The notes beneath the pieces were generated by a model. The model searched no databases. It had not been told where the DNA came from and was given only the letters and a program-made list of their open reading frames with translations. The position numbers and the translations under genes were made by a program. A stretch of DNA of 64,000 nucleotides from Hyphomicrobiales bacterium (GTDB taxonomy: Bacteria; Pseudomonadota; Alphaproteobacteria; Rhizobiales; Rhizobiaceae), in the NCBI GenBank assembly GCA_900470805.1, contig UCCA01000002.1, positions 1 to 64,000 of the forward strand, written 5' to 3'. Positions 16,880 to 26,105 of the stretch are shown here, piece after piece; the stretch's first letter is position 1, and the number at the start of each line of letters is the position of its first letter.

Positions 16880-16892
16880 AATATTCGATATA
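16880..16892 (+). promoter_or_regulatory. GATATA-type motif upstream of the ArsR-type regulator
   Basis: AATATTCGATATA lies 40 bp ahead of the regulator start. The same pattern (purine-ATAT-1 or 2 nt-CGATATA) recurs at 19491-19503 and, inverted, at 19681-19694. A shorter GATATA core occurs twice upstream of the arabinofuranosidase gene. An autoregulatory operator is inferred. Confidence 0.5.
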
Positions 16893-16932
16893 GAACACTA
16901 TCAGACATTTCCATCCTGCCGATCGGAATCCC

Positions 16933-17859
16933 ATGAGCCGCAATTTTCTTGTCGTAGATCCCGAGGCGGATATGCCTGTCCTCAAGGGGCTCGCTTCGCC
17001 GGCAAGGGTCTCCGTGCTCAAGCTTCTCAACGAGAAGGGGCCGCTGAACGTCAACGATATCGCTGAAATCCTTGCGTTGCCGCAATCCAGCGTCTCCACC
17101 AACGTGCAGATGCTGGAAGAGGCGGGGCTGATCCGCACCGAGACGCAGAAGGCCCGCAAGGGCAACCAGAAGGTCTGCCACAGCGTCTATGACGAGATCC
17201 TCGTGGTCTTCAAGAACGAGATCAAGGAAACTGAACCGGATGCCATCGAGGTGGCCATGCCACTCGGTCTCTATACCAGCTTCGAGGTCACGGCGCCCTG
17301 CGGGCTCTGTTCGGTCGATGGCATCATCGGTCTGCTCGATGTGCCGAATACGTTCTTCGATCCCGATCGAATGAAGACGGCGCTGATCTGGTTCACCCGC
17401 GGCCATGTCGAATACCAGTTTCCCAACAATGCCCGGCTCACCAACACCCGCATTCGCGAGATCGAGTTCGTCATGGAACTGAGCTCCGAAGTCCCCGGTA
17501 CCAGCGCCGACTGGCCGTCCGACATAACGCTGAGCGTCAACGGCACCGACATCGGAACATGGACCTCGCCGGGCGATTTTGGCGACAAACGTGGGGTTTT
17601 CACGCCGGATTGGTGGAAGCTCAAGGGGTCGCAGTACGGCAAGCTGAAGAATTTCCGTATCAACGACGAGGGCGCCTTCGTTGACGGTCTGCGGATATCC
17701 AACGTGACACTCGCCGATCTCAAGCTGGACGAGCACCATTCGATTCGCCTGCGTATCGGCGTGCGCGATGATGCCAAGCATCCCGGCGGCATCAACATTT
17801 TCGGTCGCGGCTTCGGCAATTACGACCAGGATATCCTGCTGCGCCTGAAGACTCGCTGA
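16933..17859 (+). CDS. ArsR-type regulator with large C-terminal sensor-like domain
   Basis: A 308-aa protein with an N-terminal winged helix (about residues 15-90: LKGLASPARVSVLKLLNE, then DIAEILALPQSSVSTNVQMLEEAGLI) followed by about 200 residues outside the usual ArsR size. The extension contains a CGLC pair (near residue 119) and the beta-rich, carbohydrate-binding-like stretch DITLSVNGTDIGTWTSPGDFGDKRG. Because ArsR proteins usually have about 100 aa, the extension is probably the effector domain. It is codirectional with and just upstream of the arabinofuranosidase gene and a sugar importer, so an arabinoside or pentose ligand is likely but unproven. Shared GATATA motifs at three promoters may be its binding sites. 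Confidence 0.82.
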   Translation: MSRNFLVVDPEADMPVLKGLASPARVSVLKLLNEKGPLNVNDIAEILALPQSSVSTNVQMLEEAGLIRTETQKARKGNQKVCHSVYDEILVVFKNEIKETEPDAIEVAMPLGLYTSFEVTAPCGLCSVDGIIGLLDVPNTFFDPDRMKTALIWFTRGHVEYQFPNNARLTNTRIREIEFVMELSSEVPGTSADWPSDITLSVNGTDIGTWTSPGDFGDKRGVFTPDWWKLKGSQYGKLKNFRINDEGAFVDGLRISNVTLADLKLDEHHSIRLRIGVRDDAKHPGGINIFGRGFGNYDQDILLRLKTR

Positions 17860-17924
17860 CCGTATCCGGTTTTGCGAATTTAGCCCTTGACCGCACGGGT
17901 CGCTTCCGCTTTATTCATCTCAAA

Positions 17925-17954
17925 TTGTGATATAGATCACAAAAAATGATATAG
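17925..17954 (+). promoter_or_regulatory. CRP-like palindrome and GATATA motif upstream of the arabinofuranosidase gene
   Basis: TTGTGATATAGATCACAA (17925-17942) has perfect 7-bp arms and fits the enterobacterial CRP pattern TGTGA-N6-TCACA. A second core ATGATATAG follows at 17946-17954, next to the ribosome site. Both contain the GATATA core seen at the neighbouring promoters, so the site could serve a CRP-like regulator, the ArsR-type protein, or both. Confidence 0.55.
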
Positions 17955-17965
17955 TGGAGGATATC

Positions 17966-19477
17966 ATGAAGGCTGCGGTAACCGCGCATAGCAAATACAC
18001 CATTTCCGACATCGACCCGCGGCTGTACGGCTCCTTCATCGAGCATCTCGGCCGCGCCGTCTATACCGGTATCTATGAGCCCGACCATGCGACCGCTGAT
18101 GAGAACGGCATGCGCAAGGATGTTATCGATCTCGTCAGGGAACTGAACGTTCCGATCGTGCGCTATCCCGGCGGCAACTTCGTTTCGGCCTATAACTGGG
18201 AAGACGGCATCGGGCCGACAGAAAGCCGCCCGACGCGCCTCGACCTTGCCTGGCACACGTCTGAAAGCAATCAGGTCGGCATGCATGAATTTGCCGAGTG
18301 GTGCGTCTCGGCCAAGACCGAGATGATGCTGGCCGTCAATCTCGGCTCACGTGGCCTCGACGAGGCCCGCAACTTCCTCGAATATGTCAATCATCCCGGC
18401 GGCAGCGAGTGGAGCGACAAGCGCATCGCCAACGGTCGTTCCGAGCCGTGGGATGTCAAGCTCTGGTGCCTCGGCAACGAGATGGACGGCCCTTGGCAGA
18501 TCGGTCACAAGACGGCCGACGAGTATGGCCGCCTGGCGCACGAAACCGCCAAGGCCATGCGCGCCTTCGACAGCTCGCTGGAACTCGTCGTCTGCGGCTC
18601 GTCCAACGCCCACATGCCGACCTATCCGGAGTGGGAAGCGACCGTTCTCGATCACACCTACAACGAGGTCGATTATATCTCGCTGCACATGTACTTCGAG
18701 AACCGCGAGAAGAACACGGCCAACTATCTGGCCCGTAGCATCGAACTCGACAACTACATCGGCACGGTCGCCGGTGTCATCGATTACATCAAGGCGAAGA
18801 AGCGCTCGACCAAGGACGTCTATATCTCCTTCGATGAGTGGAACGTCTGGTACCATTCCAAAGAGCGCGACAAGGCGACGCTTGCCGGCGCCAACGGCTG
18901 GCCGCATGCTCCGGCGCTGCTTGAAGACGATTACAATTTCGAAGACGTGCTGCAGGTGGGTTGCATTCTCAACGTCTTCATCAATCGCGCCGATGTCGTG
19001 AAGATCGCCTGCCTGGCGCAACTCGTCAACGTCATCGCTCCGATCATGACGACGCCGGGTGGCGCTGCGTGGCGCCAGACGATTTTCTATCCCTACTATT
19101 TCGCATCGGTCTACGGCCGCGGCACGGCGCTGAAGCTGATGGTTGACAGCCCGACCTACAAGGTCGACGACGTCGGCGACGTGCCTTACCTCGATGTCTC
19201 CGCCGTTCACGACAAGGACGCGGGAACGGTTACGTTCTTCATTGTCAACCGCCATGGCACCGAAACGCTCGATCTCGACGCGAGCCTGCTTGAGTTCGGC
19301 GGGTTGAAGATTATCGACGATCAGGTGATCGCGCATTCGGATCTCACCATCACCAATACCGCCGAAAAGCCGGACAATGTCGTGCCGGTTAAGGCCAGCG
19401 GCTCGGTGTTCTCGGACGGAAAGCTCAACGCGAAAATCGCGCCGCTGTCCTATCGCGTGATCCGTCTGCAGTCCTGA
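17966..19477 (+). CDS. abfA: Alpha-L-arabinofuranosidase, GH51
   Basis: A 503-aa retaining GH51 enzyme, the normal length, with no signal peptide, so it acts in the cytoplasm on imported arabino-oligosaccharides. The acid/base Glu172 lies in LWCLGNEMDGPW and the nucleophile Glu291 in SFDEWNVWY, at the ends of the expected barrel strands. The N-terminal PRLYGSFIEHLGRAVYTGIY and VRYPGGNFVSAYNWEDGIGP are family hallmarks. ATG 17966 has GGAGG 5 nt upstream. It sits between an ArsR-type regulator and a CUT1 sugar importer, which together make an arabinoside utilisation locus. Confidence 0.95.
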   Translation: MKAAVTAHSKYTISDIDPRLYGSFIEHLGRAVYTGIYEPDHATADENGMRKDVIDLVRELNVPIVRYPGGNFVSAYNWEDGIGPTESRPTRLDLAWHTSESNQVGMHEFAEWCVSAKTEMMLAVNLGSRGLDEARNFLEYVNHPGGSEWSDKRIANGRSEPWDVKLWCLGNEMDGPWQIGHKTADEYGRLAHETAKAMRAFDSSLELVVCGSSNAHMPTYPEWEATVLDHTYNEVDYISLHMYFENREKNTANYLARSIELDNYIGTVAGVIDYIKAKKRSTKDVYISFDEWNVWYHSKERDKATLAGANGWPHAPALLEDDYNFEDVLQVGCILNVFINRADVVKIACLAQLVNVIAPIMTTPGGAAWRQTIFYPYYFASVYGRGTALKLMVDSPTYKVDDVGDVPYLDVSAVHDKDAGTVTFFIVNRHGTETLDLDASLLEFGGLKIIDDQVIAHSDLTITNTAEKPDNVVPVKASGSVFSDGKLNAKIAPLSYRVIRLQS

Positions 19478-19490
19478 TATTGTAAATCAA

Positions 19491-19552
19491 GATATGCGAT
19501 ATATATCAAACATGTGTTGACATCGTAAGCCGATGACTTATCGTCGGCTTAC
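19491..19552 (+). promoter_or_regulatory. Promoter, GATATA motif and inverted repeat ahead of the sugar importer
   Basis: GATATGCGATATA (19491-19503), overlapping the palindrome GATATATATC (19498-19507), is followed by TTGACA at 19517-19522. Just downstream is the inverted repeat GTAAGCCGA-N10-TCGGCTTAC (19525-19533 and 19544-19552). A clean -10 is not obvious (TTATCG at 19538-19543 is close). The repeat could be an operator or an mRNA hairpin ending the upstream transcript. Confidence 0.5.
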
Positions 19553-19581
19553 CGGTCTTGACGTGCCACTGGGAGGAAGAG

Positions 19582-19724
19582 ATGGAAGCAGTTGCTTCTG
19601 TTCTGGCACTATCGCTGACGGAACGTGACCTGCTTGTAAGAGCGGCCGCAAATTCGTTCAGTTCATGCCAAGCATGTATTTATATCGAAATATTGGATTT
19701 CAATCGCGAAACAGGAGCGGTTGG

Positions 19725-19728
<4 letters not shown>
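19582..19728 (+). CDS. Possible 48-aa leader peptide before the importer ATPase
   Basis: A short open frame begins with ATG 19582 after an excellent ribosome site (GGGAGGAAGAG). Its TGA stop overlaps the start of the importer ATPase as ATGA, which suggests translational coupling. The product (MEAVASVLALSLTERDLL...) has no recognisable family. Against it, the inverted GATATA motif at 19681-19694 lies inside this frame, which would favour a promoter downstream of the start. It could be a real leader peptide or chance. Confidence 0.3.
19681..19694 (-). promoter_or_regulatory. Inverted copy of the GATATA-type motif
   Basis: Read on the minus strand the sequence is AATATTTCGATATA, the same as the motif at 16880-16892 with one added T. 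It lies 31 bp before the importer ATPase start. Confidence 0.45.
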
Positions 19729-20817
<1,089 letters not shown>

Positions 20818-20825
<8 letters not shown>

Positions 20826-21753
20826 TGCCACCTTGTCAGGAAGCGGCGTGACGGCCAAGGTCGCGGCACGCCGGGCGGTGCAAAACGTCAACGCGCCATT
20901 GTGGCGTAACGCACTCTTCGTGCTGCCCTACCTGTTCTTCTTTGTTACCTTGCTGGTCGTGCCGCTTTTCTGGGGCATCTGGCTCAGCCTGCACAAGGCC
21001 GATGCCTTCGGCGTCGGACGGTTTGTCGGCATCGACAATTACTTCAGGCTTTTTCGCGACAAGATCTTCATCCAGGCGATCGGCAACACCTTCTATTTCG
21101 TGGCTCTGACCGTGCCGGCGCTCGCGGTCATCGGCCTGATGCTGGCACTGGCGCTGAACCGAAAGACTCGGACGGCCGCGGCGCTCCGCACCATCTATTT
21201 CTCCTCGTCGGTGCTGTCGGTCACCATCGTCACGCTGATCTGGCGCATCGTTTTCATCGGCAATTTCGGCCTGCTCGCGACTATCTACGGCTGGTTCGGC
21301 GCAACGCCGCCCGCCTTTCTCTCCGATCCGAAGCTGGCGATGATCGGCATTGCCATTGCGACCATCTGGTGGTGCATAGGGCTGCCGATGATGCTGTTTC
21401 TTTCGGCCTTGCAGCAGATCCCCGGAGATATCTACGAGGCCGCCGCGCTCGACAATGCCAGCCGCTGGCGCACGCTCTGGTACATCACACTGCCGTCGAT
21501 CCGTCGCACCTTCGCCCTTGTCGTCATCATCCAGATCGTCCTGCAGTTCCAGCTGTTCGGGCAGGCCAAGCTGATGACGCTCGGCGGACCGAACAACGTG
21601 TCGAAGCCAATCGTCTACTACATCTACGAAGCCGCCTTTACCAAATGGGATCTGGGTCTCGGCGCCGCGGCCTCGGAAATCCTCTTCATTCTGATCCTCA
21701 TCGCTGCCATGGCGCAGTATGCCATCTCGCGACGCAAGGGAGAAGAAGGATGA
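20818..21753 (+). CDS. CUT1 sugar ABC transporter permease (MalF/UgpA type)
   Basis: A 311-aa inner-membrane protein with six predicted helices: an N-terminal one (LFVLPYLFFFVTLLVVPLFWGIWLSL) and a BPD_transp_1 core with the EAA loop DIYEAAALDNASRWRTLWYITLPSI. GAGGAGG is 7 nt before the ATG, inside the ATPase gene. Its stop overlaps the next permease start (ATGA). It forms half of the channel of the putative arabinoside importer. Confidence 0.92.
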
Positions 21754-22601
21754 GTGCTGCGACAGGCGGTAACATTATCGGTCGGTCTCTCGGCGATCGC
21801 GTCATCCTCATCCTCGCCGTTGTCTGTGCGCTGATCATGATGGCGCCGGTCCTGTGGGTTGTTGCACTGTCGCTGAAGGACAACAAGGAACTGATGGCGG
21901 ATATGAATTCCGTCTTCAGCGCGCCCTACACGCTCAACAACTACATCAACATTCTCGCGACATCCTCGGTGTTCCGCTGGGTGCTGAACAGCGTCATCGT
22001 CTCCGGCGGCGTCACGTTTGCGACGCTGGTGCTGTCTTCGCTGGCGGGCTACGGTTTCGCCCGGCTGAACTTTCCCTACCGCAACACGCTGTTCATCATC
22101 GTGCTGCTTGGGCTCGCCGTGCCTGAACAGGCCGTATTGATTGCCCGTCACCAGCTGTTCAGCTGGCTGAAATTCCACAACACCTATCACGGGCTGATCC
22201 TGCCCGGCCTGTCGGCTCCCTTCGGCGTATTCCTGATGACGCAGTATTTCCGCGCCATCCCCAAGGAGCTGGACGAGGCAGCACTTCTCGACAATGCCAG
22301 CCGGTTCAAGATCTTCTGGAAGGTGCTGCTGCCATTGACGGTGCCGGCTCAGGCCACGCTCGGCATTTTCACCTTCCTCGGCGCCTGGAACGATTACTTC
22401 TGGCCGCTGATCTCCGGTACCAAGAAGGAAATGTACACGCTGACGGTCGGCATCGCCTCGACACAGACCAATTTCGCGCAGTCGGAAGGCCTCGGCTTTT
22501 TGATGTCGCAGGCGGTCTTTGCCAGCGCGCCGATCCTTATTCTCTACCTGTTTTTCCAGAAATACATCGTGACTGCCGTTTCCGGCGCCGCCGTGCGCTG
22601 A
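21750..22601 (+). CDS. CUT1 sugar ABC transporter permease (MalG/UgpE type)
   Basis: A 283-aa partner permease with an N-terminal helix (ILILAVVCALIMMAPVLWVVALSL), the typical MalG-type NSVIVSGGVTFATLVLSSLAGYGFARLNF segment and the EAA loop IPKELDEAALLDNASRFKIFWKVLLPL. The start overlaps the previous stop by 4 nt, so the two are translationally coupled. With the preceding permease it makes the heterodimeric pore. Confidence 0.92.
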   Translation: MSAATGGNIIGRSLGDRVILILAVVCALIMMAPVLWVVALSLKDNKELMADMNSVFSAPYTLNNYINILATSSVFRWVLNSVIVSGGVTFATLVLSSLAGYGFARLNFPYRNTLFIIVLLGLAVPEQAVLIARHQLFSWLKFHNTYHGLILPGLSAPFGVFLMTQYFRAIPKELDEAALLDNASRFKIFWKVLLPLTVPAQATLGIFTFLGAWNDYFWPLISGTKKEMYTLTVGIASTQTNFAQSEGLGFLMSQAVFASAPILILYLFFQKYIVTAVSGAAVR

Positions 22602-22685
22602 GGGCGAAATCGCGATGACGTCGCAACCGGCTCCCGGGGAGGGGGCTAGCCAAGGGTCAAAAGACCCAAAGAGGAGGAGTAGGAC

Positions 22686-24011
22686 ATGACGCATACCTTG
22701 AGGAAATACATGCTCGCGGCGGCCTCGGTGATCGCGCTATCAGGTGCATCGCCGACATTCGCCGCCACCGAACTCACGGTGCAGCGCTTCTTCGGTGCCT
22801 GCGACGCGGATTTCGGCAGCAACACCGATGTCAGCAAGGCCGTCGGCGAGTGCGGGATCATCACCTCGCTGATCAACAAGTTCAACGCCGACAATCCGGA
22901 TGTGCACGTGACCGTCACCACGGTTGAGTGGCCGGGCTACGACCAGTTGACGGCGCAGTTCGCCGCCGGCGACCCGCCCGATATCGTCACCATCCACCAG
23001 TCTGTGCTGGCAGACTACCAGTCGAAGGGGCTGATCATGCCGCTCGACGACGTGTTGAAATCCGTCGGCGTCGCGCCGAGCGATTTCACCGATGCCAGCC
23101 TCGGCGGCGTCACCAAGGAAGGCAAGATCTACGGCCTGCCGATCGACAACTGGACCATGCTTTACCACATCAACATGGACCTGTTCAAAAAGGCCGAGCT
23201 CGTCAACGCCGACGGCACTCCGAAGCTGCCGACCAGTCCCGAAGAGCTTCTGGCCCAGGCCAAGCAGTTCAAGGAAAAGACCGGCAAGCCCTACTTCGTG
23301 CAGAATCTCGCCAACGAAGTGGCACTCTACACCCGCAATCTCTACACCTATCTGTTCCAGCAGGATTCGGCTTTCTTCGCGGATCCGAAGCAGGTGAAGA
23401 TCAACACGCCGGAAGCCAAGAAGGTCCTCGAACTCTACAAGGCGATCTATGATAACGGCGACACGGTCAAGGATCTCGACTATGCCGCCAGCATCAATGC
23501 CTTCCTCGCTGGCGAAGGCGGCGTGCATCTGAATGGTACCTGGGTGATCGGCGATTACACGGCATCGTCGGAGACGGCAGGTACGGCGCTGAACAAGGGC
23601 GGCTATGCCGTCTACCCTTATCCGCAGCTCTTCCCCGGCAAGAAGGCGCAGTACGCCGACGGCCACAGCTGGGCGGTGTCGCAGAAGGATCGCTCGCCGG
23701 AGGACACCGCCGCGATCGGCAAGTTCCTGAAATTCTTCCACGACAACGACTTCGACTGGTCGCGCACCGGCCATCTTCCAGCCGTGAAGGCGGTTCTAGA
23801 TTCCGCAGAATTCAAGGCGCTGCCGCATCGCGACACGATCTCGTCGATCGCGACGCTCGGCAGGCCGTTGCCATCGACCGTTCAGCGCCAGTTCGCGATC
23901 CAGGATATCATCGGCCAGGAGATGAGCGCTGCTGTCACCGGTCAGAAGGAAGTCGACGCCGCGCTCTCCGATATGGAGTCGCGCATCAACGAACTACTCG
24001 CCAATATCTAA
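22686..24011 (+). CDS. Sugar ABC transporter substrate-binding protein
   Basis: A 441-aa periplasmic binding protein of the CUT1/SBP_bac_1 family. It starts with a Sec signal peptide (LAAASVIALSGASPTFAA, cut at about residue 27). The family pattern FNADNPDVHVTVTTVEWPGYDQLTAQFAAGDPPDIVTIH and the HSWAVSQKDRSPEDTAAIGKFLKFF region are typical. AGGAGGAGTAGGAC precedes the ATG. It is the last gene of the importer operon, separated from the permeases by 84 bp that contain a small hairpin (GGGTC/GACCC, 22654-22667), and is followed by a strong terminator. Arabino-oligosaccharide binding is inferred from the neighbouring GH51 enzyme. Confidence 0.92.
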   Translation: MTHTLRKYMLAAASVIALSGASPTFAATELTVQRFFGACDADFGSNTDVSKAVGECGIITSLINKFNADNPDVHVTVTTVEWPGYDQLTAQFAAGDPPDIVTIHQSVLADYQSKGLIMPLDDVLKSVGVAPSDFTDASLGGVTKEGKIYGLPIDNWTMLYHINMDLFKKAELVNADGTPKLPTSPEELLAQAKQFKEKTGKPYFVQNLANEVALYTRNLYTYLFQQDSAFFADPKQVKINTPEAKKVLELYKAIYDNGDTVKDLDYAASINAFLAGEGGVHLNGTWVIGDYTASSETAGTALNKGGYAVYPYPQLFPGKKAQYADGHSWAVSQKDRSPEDTAAIGKFLKFFHDNDFDWSRTGHLPAVKAVLDSAEFKALPHRDTISSIATLGRPLPSTVQRQFAIQDIIGQEMSAAVTGQKEVDAALSDMESRINELLANI

Positions 24012-24043
24012 GGCTCACACTCTCTCCCGAGCCAAAGAGCAGA

Positions 24044-24075
24044 TGCCCGCCGCCGGTCTCGCGGCGGGCATTTTT
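24044..24075 (+). terminator. Rho-independent terminator of the sugar importer operon
   Basis: A perfect 10-bp stem TGCCCGCCGC/GCGGCGGGCA (24044-24053 with 24061-24070) with a 7-nt loop is followed by TTTTT, 32 nt after the binding-protein stop. Confidence 0.92.
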
Positions 24076-24096
24076 ATGCTCGCAGTTCCTTGTGCG

Positions 24097-24876
24097 TCAG
24101 GTTGCGGGTTCGGCGACGCCAAAAGCTGTGACGGATGACGATGACAGAGTCAGACCGAGTGATACGCCGTTCGGGTCATAGGCGTCGAGAGTGATGCCGT
24201 CTTCATCGCTTGCCGTCTTCCAATAGCCAACCGCCCCTGCGCGGAGATGAAAATGAAAGTCCGGAACCATCACATTGATGAAGCCCATTGATGGAACGAG
24301 TTTTTCGATGGTCCCTCGCCATCTCTGGGTGAAGCCGGGCCGGGCGATGCTGATCGCGACTGTCGCGGCGGAAGCGAGTGCCGCGTTTAACGGCGCCATG
24401 CCGGGGTCATCAGGCGATGCTTCGTTACGTTCCTTGATCTCGAAAGGGCTTCTGGCGTCGAGATAAGCCTCTGTCTTGAAGCCATCGATTGCCGCCAGGA
24501 AGGGATCCAGACCCTCGAAGCTGACCACGCTGAACATCGCCCGGGCGTCGGCGTCGTAGAAATCGATTCTCGGATAAGCTTTTTCGGCCATCACGCTTGA
24601 TGTGTCGATGACCATTTTCGCAATGGATGGCAGATGGATCCGGCAGTCATGCGCCCCGCCGGTACAGGCAAGCCACTTCTGCTCGGCCGTGATGTCTTCC
24701 AAGAGTCCGATGCGCTCGTGGGTAACGCCTTCACGGCTATTGATGATCATCAGCCGACCAATCCGTGGCAAGCGATGGATCACATCGGCCGGCGCTTCGA
24801 GGAGAAGGCTGAAGCGCTCTCTCTGCTTTTCAGTCAATCCGCGGTCCTTTTCTGATGTTCCTCTGGGTGTCGCCAT
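24097..24876 (-). CDS. Short HemS/ChuX-domain protein (heme-utilisation-like, single repeat)
   Basis: A 259-aa cytoplasmic protein that looks like one module of the HmuS/HemS/ChuX heme-handling fold. LPRIGRLMIINSREGVTHERIG corresponds to the conserved LGxVMALTRNExxVHExxG. DFYDADARAMFSVV corresponds to QFFDxxGxAVHKVY. PDFHFHLRAGAVGYWKTASDEDGITLDAYDPNG corresponds to the distal FNLHLR...WxVxKPTxDGxVTSLExFD segment. Full HmuS proteins have about 350 aa in two repeats, so this is a condensed version. No heme transporter gene is nearby. It is convergent with the sugar operon. Heme binding or degradation is possible; another ligand cannot be excluded. Confidence 0.6.
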   Translation of the reverse strand: MATPRGTSEKDRGLTEKQRERFSLLLEAPADVIHRLPRIGRLMIINSREGVTHERIGLLEDITAEQKWLACTGGAHDCRIHLPSIAKMVIDTSSVMAEKAYPRIDFYDADARAMFSVVSFEGLDPFLAAIDGFKTEAYLDARSPFEIKERNEASPDDPGMAPLNAALASAATVAISIARPGFTQRWRGTIEKLVPSMGFINVMVPDFHFHLRAGAVGYWKTASDEDGITLDAYDPNGVSLGLTLSSSSVTAFGVAEPAT

Positions 24877-25086
24877 CCCCGTGGCTGCTTCATGTGTTCT
24901 GTGTCAGGTTCCCTGCAAAACACGGCATCCTAAAATGGAAAAGAACAGAATTTCCGCGAAGTGTCAGTGGGTATGGAGGCCGCGGAGCCACAGTGGGCTG
25001 TTACCGGTTCCCAAGCTTTCCAGATGTTCTTACCGAATGCAATTCTCTCAAAGCGAAACCGCTTCGCATATTGCCCCTGATGGCGC

Positions 25087-25986
25087 TCAATCCAGCATCA
25101 CCATATGCGCCGCGACCTGCTGTTCGAAGAATTTCGAGAATGAAGCAATGCGCGGTGGTAGAGCCTGATAGGGAGGATAATAGAGCGTCAGCCAGAGATC
25201 TGGTGGCGACCATCCTTGCAGGACGTGAACGAGGCGCCCGGTTCTCAGATGCTCCGAAATATGAAAGCCGGGTAGCATGGCAACGCCAGCGCCATCGGCG
25301 GCCATGTCGGCCAGAACTTCGCCATTGTTTGCGCTGAACGCCCGCCCGGCCGCGATCGTCATGCTCGAGCCGCCATCCGACAGAACCCAGGTCTCCCGCC
25401 TGCTTTCGCCGCTATAGGCGAGGCAATCGTCTGGGGTTAGTTCACTCGGATGCTGCATGTGTGTGAAGCGGCTACCGGGCGCTGCGACCAGGATGCGCGG
25501 CACGATGCGGATCTTGCGCCAGATCGTGAACTTGTCCGACGGCTGGGACGAGATACGTATCGCCAGATCGTAATCGTCGTCAACAATATTCACCAGCCCA
25601 TCCGAAAGCGAGATCTCGAAGCTCATCTTCGGATAGAGTTCACGAAAGCCTGAAAGAATTGGCGGCAGCACGGCCTTTCCGAACCATGTTGGCGCGCTGA
25701 TTCTCAGGCGGCCTTGATCAGCCTTATGCGCATTTCGGACATCCTTGCGGGCGCTATCAAGCGCCTCCACGGCTGGCTGGATTTGCGCTGCAAACACGGC
25801 ACCGTCTGTCGTCAGCGACACCTGCCGCGTGGTTCGAACGAACAGTTGAACGCCGAGATCGTCTTCAAGCGCTGCGATCGCTCGCGTCACGGCGGCAGGG
25901 GTCATGTCGAGTTCACGAGCCACCTGAGCGAAATTGCGCTTCTCGGCGGCCAACAGGAAGATTCTCAGGGCTTTATAGTCGTTCAT
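25087..25986 (-). CDS. LysR-family regulator divergent from a VOC dioxygenase
   Basis: A 299-aa LysR regulator. The N-terminal winged helix is LRIFLLAAEKRNFAQVARELDMTPAAVTRAIAALEDDLGVQLFVRTTRQVSLT, and the effector domain (about 90-295) has the GRLRISAP start and the YYPPYQALPPRI ending typical of the CrgA-like group. It diverges from the VOC dioxygenase and YcaC-like hydrolase genes and probably controls them. The 119-bp intergenic region contains TGCAAT/ATTGCA arms suited to LysR binding. Confidence 0.92.
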   Translation of the reverse strand: MNDYKALRIFLLAAEKRNFAQVARELDMTPAAVTRAIAALEDDLGVQLFVRTTRQVSLTTDGAVFAAQIQPAVEALDSARKDVRNAHKADQGRLRISAPTWFGKAVLPPILSGFRELYPKMSFEISLSDGLVNIVDDDYDLAIRISSQPSDKFTIWRKIRIVPRILVAAPGSRFTHMQHPSELTPDDCLAYSGESRRETWVLSDGGSSMTIAAGRAFSANNGEVLADMAADGAGVAMLPGFHISEHLRTGRLVHVLQGWSPPDLWLTLYYPPYQALPPRIASFSKFFEQQVAAHMVMLD

Positions 25987-26004
25987 CTCGATTGTTTCAA
26001 AAAG

Positions 26005-26031
26005 TGCAATTCATTCGAGAGAAATATTGCA
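26005..26031. promoter_or_regulatory. Candidate LysR operator in the divergent promoter
   Basis: The inverted repeat TGCAAT-N15-ATTGCA, which also reads as two direct TGCAATT copies, lies in an AT-rich segment between the divergent LysR and VOC genes. Size and position fit a LysR recognition and activation site pair. Confidence 0.5.
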
Positions 26032-26105
26032 ATTTTGTCTGGCAATCAACCCGGTTAAATCTCCATCAACGAAACGAACAACGCCAGCGCAGAAAGGCAA
26101 CGGCC

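Noticed and set aside
22654..22667. Small hairpin GGGTC-AAAA-GACCC before the sugar binding-protein gene
   Set aside because: Only 5 bp and close to the ribosome site. Too weak to call an attenuator, although it may modulate translation.
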